This document shows, piece after piece, positions 1 to 5,251 of a DNA stretch of 5,278 nucleotides. This DNA comes from Bacteriovoracaceae bacterium. GTDB lineage: Bacteria > Bdellovibrionota > Bacteriovoracia > Bacteriovoracales > Bacteriovoracaceae. The DNA lies in contig CANETG010000208.1 of NCBI GenBank assembly GCA_947440875.1, positions 1-5,278 of the forward strand. Reading direction: 5' to 3'. A model generated the notes under the pieces. The model had not been told where the DNA came from. It was given only the letters and a program-made list of their open reading frames with translations, and ran no database searches. Position 1 is the stretch's first letter, and every line of letters starts with the position of its first letter. Made by a program: the position numbers and the translations under genes.

Positions 1-342
1 AAGATTGAGATGCACGCGTCTTTGCCAAGGTTCAGTCGCCTCGTTGTCTGCCTCGAGAAGATAACTTTTGAGAATTTTTTTATTTTCTTCACGGCTTTCT
101 GCAACTTCTCGTCGGATGTCGGACAGGCGATCACGGTAAGCGTTGATGTCCGCTTCGAATTTTTTTATCTGGGAGATGCTTGAGAGATAAAGATTATTTT
201 TAGAACCAATCTCTTTTTCGAGGGTCGAAAGTCTCGCCCCCATTTCCATCACTTCGGAACGTGCACGGGAAAGATCAGGTGTCTTGTTGACGGCACCGTA
301 AGAAGCCAGAGAAATGAAAAGAAGAAGTCCGATAAACTTCAT
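1..342 (-). CDS. Secreted coiled-coil protein, probable EnvC-like murein hydrolase activator (partial, N-terminal 114 codons)
   Basis: The reading frame starts at ATG 342-340 and stays open to the left edge, so the C-terminus is missing. The first residues (MK, then FIGLLLFISLA) form a short signal peptide, with likely cleavage near residues 13-17, which predicts export to the periplasm. Residues from about 22 to 100 are rich in Glu, Lys, Arg, Ser and Leu with heptad-like spacing (for example LSTLEKEI), as in a long coiled coil. The ATG overlaps the ftsX stop as ATGA and there is no good Shine-Dalgarno site nearby, so translation is probably coupled to ftsX. In EnvC/PcsB-type proteins an N-terminal coiled coil docks on FtsX and a C-terminal LytM or CHAP domain activates or performs murein cleavage. 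That C-terminal domain is outside the window, so the EnvC assignment rests on gene order, signal peptide and coiled coil. Another periplasmic coiled-coil protein is possible. Confidence 0.72.
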   Translation of the reverse strand, partial: MKFIGLLLFISLASYGAVNKTPDLSRARSEVMEMGARLSTLEKEIGSKNNLYLSSISQIKKFEADINAYRDRLSDIRREVAESREENKKILKSYLLEADNEATEPWQRRVHLNL

Positions 343-1139
343 AGAGTGGGTTTCCATCTCCATTCTTGCATGCTGAAAGTCCAGAAAACTGAAAACACCA
401 TGAATAAGATCAACAGATCAAAAAATTTAAGTGTGTCGTGATAAATTCCCATCGCCGTGAACATCACAACGATCAGCATGAGACCGGTCGCAATCGCTTT
501 TGCCGCGACCAATTTTCTCCGCTGGAATTTCTCAATGAGATACGAGCGAGAGCGGAAGACGTCATAAGTAAGCCAGAAACTCACGATCCACAGGAGAGCG
601 AGAATTCCGATCACTCCCCAGTCTCCGGCCTTCCCGAGAAAGCGGTAAAACGGATGAGCGTTCATGACTGACGCAACCTCCGGGTAACGAATCGGAGTCG
701 CAGTCATGTGCGTCTCTCCGCCAGCTTGCACCACCTGGCCACGAATAAAATCTAAGCTCTCACGCGAAAGACTTGGATTCATCACAAACCGAAGAGATTG
801 AAAATTCATAAGGGAGGAATCGATTGAGTAATCCGGACCGAGATCTTTCACGAGTGAGTCTATCTTATCGCGCCGATCAGCTTCGTCAGTGAAGGTGACG
901 GCCATAACTCCTGGGATTTTTTTCATCACGCTGCGAAGAGCTTCAGCGTTCACCGAACCATCCATGACTGCAACGAAATACGGATTCACCATTCTTTCCG
1001 GAGTGACCTGATCAATCGTGCGCGCGATCCACGGTCTGTGAGTCAGGGCAAAGGCGAGGAGGCATGAAAAAAGAAGGAAGCTCGTTCCGCGGAGATAAGA
1101 TTCACCAAGAGACTTAAAAAATTCTTTTAAATAAAACAT
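339..1139 (-). CDS. ftsX: Cell division ABC transporter-like permease FtsX
   Basis: This 266-aa inner-membrane protein has the FtsX layout. It has a short cytoplasmic N-terminus, TM1 at about residues 17-33, and a soluble periplasmic domain at about 34-172. Three closely packed helices follow, at about 174-196, 211-232 and 239-257. FtsX does not transport a substrate. It relays FtsE ATPase cycles to a periplasmic amidase/endopeptidase activator during septation. The start ATG lies inside the end of ftsE (13-bp overlap), and the stop TGA overlaps the next gene's ATG, so all three proteins should be made in step. A GGGG run about 6 bases upstream of the ATG is a modest ribosome site. The protein is shorter than E. 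coli FtsX (about 350 aa), mainly because it lacks a long N-terminal cytoplasmic region. Sequence similarity to textbook FtsX is weak by eye, and the call depends on topology plus the neighbouring ftsE. Confidence 0.85.
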   Translation of the reverse strand: MFYLKEFFKSLGESYLRGTSFLLFSCLLAFALTHRPWIARTIDQVTPERMVNPYFVAVMDGSVNAEALRSVMKKIPGVMAVTFTDEADRRDKIDSLVKDLGPDYSIDSSLMNFQSLRFVMNPSLSRESLDFIRGQVVQAGGETHMTATPIRYPEVASVMNAHPFYRFLGKAGDWGVIGILALLWIVSFWLTYDVFRSRSYLIEKFQRRKLVAAKAIATGLMLIVVMFTAMGIYHDTLKFFDLLILFMVFSVFWTFSMQEWRWKPTL

Positions 1140-1837
1140 GCGTGCCCCGAATAAATCAGGCGTCCGTTATCTAGGTGTGCGATTTTCCCTGGGAACTGTT
1201 TAATCAGTTCCTTGTTATGTGTCGCCCACACCAGGGCCAGACCCTTCTTGTGGTTGTAGTGATTCAAGACCTCAAAAAGGCGATAAGAATTTTCTTTATC
1301 CAGAGAGCTTGTCGGTTCATCGGCAAGAAGCGCAGTTGGCTTGCAAAGTAGCGCTCTCATCATAGCAACCTTCTGACGAAGGCCTCCGTTACAGTCATCA
1401 ATCTTTCGATCGAGGTGATCATAAACGTGCAAAAGTTTTGCGAGGTCTTGCATCTCACGATAAAAATCATTTTTTGAGTCATACATCGAAGCGTCGTACG
1501 CCATAAAAAGATTTTCTTCGCAGGATTTTTTCTGAATTAAACGAAGATCCTGAAAAACTGTAGACACGAAATGTTTCGATGACTTCATGTGCGGAAGAAC
1601 TGCTTTTCCAGACGTTGGTTCCATATGGCCACCAAGCACACTCAGAAGCGTAGTCTTTCCGGCACCAGAGGGGCCAGTCACAAAGAGAATTTCACCAGGA
1701 TAGATAGTGAGCTGAACATTTTTGAGCGCGGTAAGTGCGCCGAATTCCACCGAGAGATTATCTAGGTGAAACAAATAATTCTGAGGATTTGTATTCGTTC
1801 TTGTTCCCGCTTTGGGAAGTGTACGACCGGTTAACAT
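1127..1837 (-). CDS. ftsE: Cell division ATP-binding protein FtsE
   Basis: This 236-aa ABC ATPase is the cytoplasmic partner of FtsX. Visible motifs are Walker A GPSGAGKT (residues 55-62), Q-loop VFQDLRL (94-100, the FtsE-type FQDxRL), Walker B LLADEP (170-175), D-loop SSLD (177-180) and the H-switch His207 in WATH. The ABC signature is unusual: CNGGL at 149-153 instead of LSGGE/Q, followed by a normal RQKVAMMRAL helix. The chain begins about 20 residues earlier than typical FtsE, with a polar Thr/Asn-rich extension. No other in-frame ATG, GTG or TTG lies upstream before a stop, and the next Met (72) is beyond Walker A, so the start at 1837 is secure. An AGG 8 bases before the ATG is the only Shine-Dalgarno element. 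LolD/MacB-type ATPases share these motifs, but pairing with an FtsX-topology protein and an exported coiled-coil protein favours FtsE. Confidence 0.88.
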   Translation of the reverse strand: MLTGRTLPKAGTRTNTNPQNYLFHLDNLSVEFGALTALKNVQLTIYPGEILFVTGPSGAGKTTLLSVLGGHMEPTSGKAVLPHMKSSKHFVSTVFQDLRLIQKKSCEENLFMAYDASMYDSKNDFYREMQDLAKLLHVYDHLDRKIDDCNGGLRQKVAMMRALLCKPTALLADEPTSSLDKENSYRLFEVLNHYNHKKGLALVWATHNKELIKQFPGKIAHLDNGRLIYSGHACFI

Positions 1838-1861
1838 CCGTGAAACCTGCCTTTGGCCATT

Positions 1862-1878
1862 GGTTCCCTCTTGGAACC
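1862..1878 (-). promoter_or_regulatory. Hairpin in the ftsE leader, overlapping the ribosome site of a 9-codon ORF
   Basis: A perfect inverted repeat, GGTTCC-AAGAG-GGAACC on the minus strand, lies between the predicted promoter and ftsE. It would form a 6-bp stem with a 5-base loop in the leader RNA. The loop and right arm contain GAGGG, spaced 5 bases from an ATG at 1860. That ATG opens a 9-codon ORF (MAKGRFHGC) ending at 1831, so it overlaps the ftsE start in another frame. There is no T-run, so it is not a terminator. It could equally be a DNA operator or chance. Confidence 0.35.
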
Positions 1879-1898
1879 TAATTTAACATAATGCAAAC

Positions 1899-1928
1899 AT
1901 TGTACCGAGAGCGTACAGAGAAAGTAAA
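1899..1928 (-). promoter_or_regulatory. Predicted sigma-70-type promoter of ftsE-ftsX-envC
   Basis: On the minus strand a -35-like TTTACT (1928-1923) is separated by 18 bases from a -10-like TACAAT (1904-1899). They match TTGACA and TATAAT at 4/6 and 5/6. Transcription would begin near 1892, giving a leader of about 55 bases before the ftsE ATG. The -35 element sits directly behind the terminator hairpin of the HD gene, as expected for a new transcription unit. The prediction is by consensus only. Confidence 0.5.
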
Positions 1929-1930
1929 GC

Positions 1931-1947
1931 AGTCGGCTAATCCGACT
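1931..1947 (-). terminator. Predicted intrinsic terminator of the HD-domain gene
   Basis: The inverted repeat AGTCGG-ATTAG-CCGACT (6-bp stem, 5-base loop) begins 6 bases after the HD gene's TAG. It is followed on the minus strand by the broken T-tract GCTTTACTTT. Position fits termination, but the short stem and interrupted T-run suggest only moderate efficiency, so some read-through into ftsE is possible. Confidence 0.5.
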
Positions 1948-1953
1948 ATTTCA

Positions 1954-3378
1954 CTACACCATCATCCCTTCTCTTTCCAAAAGTTCATAGGCCGAATCCG
2001 AGCAATAAACATTCGGAACAAAATTAAACTTCGTTTGAAGATCACTGATGATGGAGTTTTCTACATCCGAGAGAAGTTTCACGTCTCCGTTATCCATCAG
2101 AATTTTAGCCGGATCTCTCTCGAGGAGAAGATTTTCATTGGTCTTAGACTTAACGAGTTTTTTTCTCGATTTCACGAAAACGATATTCTTCTTCGGAAGA
2201 TCCACAACAATCCAGTCAAGTGGAGTCCCCTTCTCTTTGAGAATTTTTTGGATCTCTTTGACTTTATTTTCTGCCTGCCTAACGATTTTTTCATACACAC
2301 TGTCTTCATCCTGAGACAAGATTCTTTGCTTGAATTCCTCACAACGAATCGTGCGCGGAGCTTTCGCGAAAAGAAGACAGTGAGCGATGTCTTTAATCCT
2401 TGGGTTCTTATCAAAGGATCCACTCGTGTAGTGATGATGAACCTGCTGCATGAAGTACTGATCATTGAAGGTGTAGAACTTATGCGGATCATGCTGGATC
2501 ATTTCCATGAGCTGCGAGTAGGTATAAATTTTTCCTTTCTCAAGCATGTAAAAACAAAGTTCTTCGGCGATGGCATCGAAACGCGCACCACGGGCCGATC
2601 TGACCACTTGAGAATACCAAGCAAAGCGTGCCATTAAAAAATCTTCTACCGCATGAAGGGCATTGTGATTAATCGCAACGATCTCTTGTCCGTTCACAGT
2701 GGCAACTCGGAAATGGTGAAGAAGATAATCGCGGTCGTAGGTCCCGTACTTGATCCCTGAATAGTGCGCGTCTCGGAGAAGATAATCCATCCGATCGCAG
2801 TCCACTTCCGAGTGAAGAATTTGGTTGGCGAGAACAGACGGATCAATCCCTTTGACGAGATTGGAAATTTTCTGCGGATCCAGGCGATATTTTTTCAGGA
2901 TGAAAGTAACCCCACCATCGTAGTCGGTGTTCTTGATGATGTAGGAACCCAAATGTTCGTGATCATCGGGATGACCCTTGCCATTTTTTTCATGAGTCGT
3001 ATCGCCGTAACGGATGTAGGCCATTTCAGTCGTGTGGGAAAACATGAAGGTGCCGAGATCGTGAAGCAGGGCCGCGAGGCGGATCGATTGATGAAACGCT
3101 TTTTCGACGGATTGAACTTTATCGTCAAAGAGATCTTCCTCAGGAACAGCGCGCTTAAGCTTCTGAAGAATCTTATGCGCATTGAACATCACTCCAATCG
3201 AGTGGCCGTAGCGAGAATGTTCCGCACCAGGAAAGGTATAAAACGTAAACCCCAACTGCTTGATCCAGCGAAGACGCTGATAGAAAGGAGTGTGGATAAT
3301 GTCCCATTCTAAATTGGTGAGGAGGATAAATCCGTAGAGAGGGTCGAAGACAATTCTTTGCTTAGGCGCTACTTCCAT
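1954..3378 (-). CDS. HD-domain phosphohydrolase, SAMHD1/YwfO-like (dNTP triphosphohydrolase family)
   Basis: This is a 474-aa cytoplasmic protein when begun at ATG 3378. Family features run in order. FDPLYGFI near residues 11-18 and FYQRLRWIKQLG resemble the start of bacterial SAMHD1-like proteins. SRYGHSIGV carries Arg56 and metal-ligand His59, LLHDLG carries His106-Asp107, FSH carries His115, and HEH lies near 140. DCDRMDYLLRDAHYSG supplies the fourth metal ligand Asp195 plus Tyr199 and Asp203. These proteins typically hydrolyse dNTPs to deoxynucleosides and triphosphate, but the substrate here is not shown. One oddity is Thr110, where the common HDxGHxPFSH motif has a catalytic His. The C-terminal third is lysine-rich (about 360-420) with no motif I recognise. 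A longer form from TTG 3423 (489 aa) has an AAGGGG ribosome-like site, but that site and the TTG lie in a strong hairpin. The ATG also sits immediately before the conserved region, so I prefer it despite a weak Shine-Dalgarno site. No clear promoter is visible. Confidence 0.85.
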   Translation of the reverse strand: MEVAPKQRIVFDPLYGFILLTNLEWDIIHTPFYQRLRWIKQLGFTFYTFPGAEHSRYGHSIGVMFNAHKILQKLKRAVPEEDLFDDKVQSVEKAFHQSIRLAALLHDLGTFMFSHTTEMAYIRYGDTTHEKNGKGHPDDHEHLGSYIIKNTDYDGGVTFILKKYRLDPQKISNLVKGIDPSVLANQILHSEVDCDRMDYLLRDAHYSGIKYGTYDRDYLLHHFRVATVNGQEIVAINHNALHAVEDFLMARFAWYSQVVRSARGARFDAIAEELCFYMLEKGKIYTYSQLMEMIQHDPHKFYTFNDQYFMQQVHHHYTSGSFDKNPRIKDIAHCLLFAKAPRTIRCEEFKQRILSQDEDSVYEKIVRQAENKVKEIQKILKEKGTPLDWIVVDLPKKNIVFVKSRKKLVKSKTNENLLLERDPAKILMDNGDVKLLSDVENSIISDLQTKFNFVPNVYCSDSAYELLEREGMMV

Positions 3379-3412
3379 GTGTGTTCTTTGTCTGGTCTTC
3401 TTGAAGAAGGAA

Positions 3413-3436
3413 AAGGGGTTCAACCATGAACCCCTT
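3413..3436 (-). terminator. Strong hairpin, predicted terminator of the 75-aa gene
   Basis: A perfect 10-bp inverted repeat, AAGGGGTTCA and TGAACCCCTT around a 4-base loop (TGGT), begins 8 bases after the TAA of the small gene. On the minus strand the stem ends in TT and continues TTCCTTCTTC, a pyrimidine-rich but imperfect U-tract. It is the strongest inverted repeat in the window. It also covers the alternative TTG start of the HD gene and its AAGGGG site, so it could instead, or in addition, restrain translation from that start. Confidence 0.6.
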
Positions 3437-3444
3437 GATGAAAT

Positions 3445-3672
3445 TTACTGAAGTGTTTTGGCTTGGCGCTTTCCTTTACGGGCCTTCGCAACTTTCGAGA
3501 GTGCGTATTCCATAAGCATGAAAGCTTCACGGCGCAGACCATTTTCATGGATGTAGCGGTAGAAGTTTTCGATATCACCATTTGAACGGAAGTTCTTGAT
3601 GGTCATGACTTCTGGAGCCACTGCTGCTTTATCGTCTGTTCCTGCTGCTGGTGTGGTCATCATCTTAGACAT
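3445..3672 (-). CDS. Small basic helical protein of unknown function (75 aa)
   Basis: I do not recognise this protein. Residues 1-22 are Ala/Thr/Pro-rich and probably disordered. Residues 25-62 (containing the segment NGDIENFYRYIHENG, then REAFMLMEYALSKVAKARK) look mainly alpha-helical. The tail KARKGKRQAK is strongly basic, which would suit binding of nucleic acid or an acidic partner. There is no signal peptide or membrane segment. The start is well fixed: AGGAG lies 6 bases before the ATG and a near-consensus promoter lies just upstream. Codons look orderly and highly expressed-like (AAC, TTC, TAC, ATC, GAA, CGT/CGC), which supports a real gene. It sits between the regulator and the HD gene with its own promoter and terminator, so it can be transcribed alone. 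Its function cannot be inferred from the sequence. Confidence 0.82.
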   Translation of the reverse strand: MSKMMTTPAAGTDDKAAVAPEVMTIKNFRSNGDIENFYRYIHENGLRREAFMLMEYALSKVAKARKGKRQAKTLQ

Positions 3673-3678
3673 ATAGGT

Positions 3679-3683
3679 CTCCT
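3679..3683 (-). promoter_or_regulatory. Shine-Dalgarno site of the 75-aa gene
   Basis: AGGAG on the minus strand is spaced 6 bases from ATG 3672. With the regulator's AAGGAGA, it is one of the two strong ribosome sites in the window. It favours the first ATG over the Met codons at residues 4 and 5. Confidence 0.75.
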
Positions 3684-3692
3684 GGTCTGTTC

Positions 3693-3721
3693 ATTTTACG
3701 TTTTTGAGGACTCTTCTTCAA
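3693..3721 (-). promoter_or_regulatory. Predicted sigma-70-type promoter of the 75-aa gene
   Basis: TTGAAG (3721-3716) and TAAAAT (3698-3693) are separated by exactly 17 bases on the minus strand. They match the consensus hexamers at 4/6 and 5/6. The predicted start near 3686 gives a very short leader of about 14 bases that contains the AGGAG site. The -35 box starts 7 bases after the regulator's stop codon. It is the best promoter match seen in the window. Confidence 0.6.
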
Positions 3722-3727
3722 CAAAAT

Positions 3728-5218
3728 CTACTGCTCGCGTGCTTCGATCAAACCGTAGCTGTGAAGCTTGTTATAAAGTGTTTTCACCGTGATTCCAAGC
3801 GCTTTAGCCGCTCTCGTCTTATTTCCGCTTAGATGATCGAGAGTGTCAATGATGTGTCTCTTCTCAAGATCAAAGAGTGTGAACTCAACATACGACTGCT
3901 TAACCGGAGCAATTTCTACTTTCACTTCCTGAGCGAACTCTGGGAGGTGAGCGGCTTCAATGTATTGACCATCTGTCAGGATGTAAGTGCGTTCCATGAT
4001 GTTTTTCAGTTCGTGAGCGTTCCCGGGCCAAAAGTATGAGCTCAGTTTTTCGATCGCACCTGAGGTGAGGACTTTGGCTTGAGCCTTACCGAAGTTGAGG
4101 AAAAACTCTGCCATGACTTTGATATCATCCTGGCGCTCTTTAAGACTTGGAATCTTGAGAGCGACAGTGTTCAAACGGTAGTAAAGGTCTTCTTTAAATG
4201 TTCCTGCTTCAACGGCGTTTTTGAGAAGGACTTTTGAGATCCCGATCATGCGAACGTTCAGATTGATTTTCTCATCTGTATCGACAGTGACCATTTCGCC
4301 AGAAACCAAGGCCCGAAGAAGTTTCGTCTGGAGGCTGTGAGAGGTGAAACCGATATCGTCGAGGATCAAAGTTCCGCCGTTTGCTTGAACCATGAGCCCT
4401 TTTGAGCTGAAGATTTCGCGATCCAGCTGAGACTCAGACATGGCCGAACAAGTGGCGACCACGCATCCGCCTTTGCGACCGGACCATGTGTGAATTTTCT
4501 TCGCGAGGATTTTCTTTCCTACTCCGTGAGCGCCTTCGAGGAGAACCGGGAAGTCTTGAGCGGCGATCTTCTTGGCCATCTGGACGACTTCGAGGAAGTT
4601 TTTCGAAAGACCGATCATCTGTGAATTATCGTCGAAGTGACCCTTCGATACCTGGATGTTCGTACGGTTTGAAAGTTCTTTTTCTTTGGCCTCGATCCGT
4701 GACTGAAGCTCACGATTCAAGTTCTTGGCCATGAGGTAAAGGTGCATGTTGCGGATGGGAGAATGAAGCTGATTCAGAATCTCATTAAGAGACGCGATAT
4801 CAGAGTCACTGAAGTTTCTATCTTTCTTAGTGGATTGAATGTTGATCGTACCGATGACTGACCCCTCAATCATAATCGGGAGGCAAAGCTCAGCTTCGAT
4901 GGATTCTTCGCGCAGTCCATTTGAAGCAATAGGGTCACGTTTCACGGCGTTTGAGTAGTAGGCCCGCTTCATCCGAGCGACGTATCCTGACAGACCCTGG
5001 CCTTTCTGGAGAGACTTTGGAGTGCTCAAACCTTTGCCATTTTCTGAGATGAGGAGAGTTGATCCGTCGTTAAGTACTTCGAATCCAAGAACTTTATGCT
5101 CACCCGAAATCTGGTGAATGAATCCAGAGAGTTGCGAGAAAAAGACAACTTCATCTAAGTTCGAAAGAAGTGTTGTTGAAAGAGTCGCCAGTTCGTTGTG
5201 GATAGAAGCAGTTTTCAT
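3728..5218 (-). CDS. GAF / NtrC-type AAA+ / Fis-family transcriptional regulator with degenerate sigma-54 activator domain
   Basis: This is a 496-aa cytoplasmic regulator. Residues about 9-157 form a GAF-like sensor (KGQGLSGYVARMKRAYYSNAV, then LCLPIMIEGSVIGTINIQS). A charged linker helix covers about 160-184, the NtrC-type AAA+ domain about 198-424, and a Fis-type helix-turn-helix about 448-490 (RAAKALGITVKTLYNKL). The AAA+ domain keeps Walker A Lys (GAHGVGKK, 229-236), a Walker B-like GGTLILDDIG (281-290) and EDLYYRLN. It lacks the GAFTGA loop entirely: EIFSSKGLMVQANGG runs straight through where GHxKGAFTGA should be. Sensor I ATN is replaced by ISK, the sensor II motif WPGNVREL reads WPGNAHEL, and the NCAA switch segment reads TCSA. 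It therefore probably acts as a sigma-54-independent DNA-binding regulator, with the GAF domain reading an unknown ligand. Start: AAGGAGA lies 4 bases before ATG 5218, while an upstream ATG at 5236 has no ribosome site. No receiver domain is present. Confidence 0.88.
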   Translation of the reverse strand: MKTASIHNELATLSTTLLSNLDEVVFFSQLSGFIHQISGEHKVLGFEVLNDGSTLLISENGKGLSTPKSLQKGQGLSGYVARMKRAYYSNAVKRDPIASNGLREESIEAELCLPIMIEGSVIGTINIQSTKKDRNFSDSDIASLNEILNQLHSPIRNMHLYLMAKNLNRELQSRIEAKEKELSNRTNIQVSKGHFDDNSQMIGLSKNFLEVVQMAKKIAAQDFPVLLEGAHGVGKKILAKKIHTWSGRKGGCVVATCSAMSESQLDREIFSSKGLMVQANGGTLILDDIGFTSHSLQTKLLRALVSGEMVTVDTDEKINLNVRMIGISKVLLKNAVEAGTFKEDLYYRLNTVALKIPSLKERQDDIKVMAEFFLNFGKAQAKVLTSGAIEKLSSYFWPGNAHELKNIMERTYILTDGQYIEAAHLPEFAQEVKVEIAPVKQSYVEFTLFDLEKRHIIDTLDHLSGNKTRAAKALGITVKTLYNKLHSYGLIEAREQ

Positions 5219-5222
5219 AAAA

Positions 5223-5229
5223 TCTCCTT
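5223..5229 (-). promoter_or_regulatory. Shine-Dalgarno site deciding the regulator's start
   Basis: AAGGAGA on the minus strand ends 4 bases before ATG 5218. The in-frame ATG at 5236 has no comparable site upstream, and the Shine-Dalgarno itself would fall inside that longer version. The shorter start is therefore chosen. Confidence 0.75.
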
Positions 5230-5238
5230 TACACATGT

Positions 5239-5251
5239 TCAGTTAAACTGA
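5239..5251. promoter_or_regulatory. 13-bp palindrome upstream of the regulator, possible operator
   Basis: TCAGTT-A-AACTGA is a perfect 6-bp-armed palindrome lying 21 bases before the regulator's ATG. It directly follows a -10-like TTTAAT (5256-5251, minus strand), whose -35 would fall at or beyond the window edge. A Fis-type dimer binding here would sit at the start of its own transcript, so autoregulation is possible. No second copy was found in the window, and a 13-bp palindrome can occur by chance. Confidence 0.3.

Noticed and set aside
438..671. Plus-strand open frame opposite ftsX
   Set aside because: It is antisense to an FtsX-topology protein, and its His/Arg/Glu-rich composition is typical of a shadow frame.
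1838..1953. Sigma-54 (-24/-12 GG/GC) promoter for the ftsE operon or other genes
   Set aside because: No TGGCA-N7-TGC-type element was seen in the intergenic regions. Sigma-70-like hexamers explain the ftsE and 75-aa gene starts better.
1891..2637. 248-codon plus-strand open frame opposite the HD gene
   Set aside because: It is antisense to a clearly conserved protein, has low-complexity composition mirrored from the HD gene, and shows no recognisable motif or ribosome site.
2764..3312. 182-codon plus-strand open frame opposite the HD active-site region
   Set aside because: It is a shadow of the HD coding sequence, with no domain and no ribosome site.
4486..4734. Plus-strand open frame opposite the regulator
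   Set aside because: Its Arg/Ser-rich sequence is the antisense of AAA+ coding sequence, with no support as a gene.
1954..5218. Possible anti-phage defence cassette (regulator + small protein + HD dNTPase-like protein)
   Set aside because: The small gene has its own promoter and terminator, no other defence gene or mobile-element mark is present, and HD phosphohydrolases of this kind are also ordinary housekeeping enzymes. Adjacency alone is not enough.
5219..5236. Upstream ATG that would add six residues (MCKGDF) to the regulator
   Set aside because: There is no ribosome site before it, whereas AAGGAGA directly precedes the ATG at 5218.
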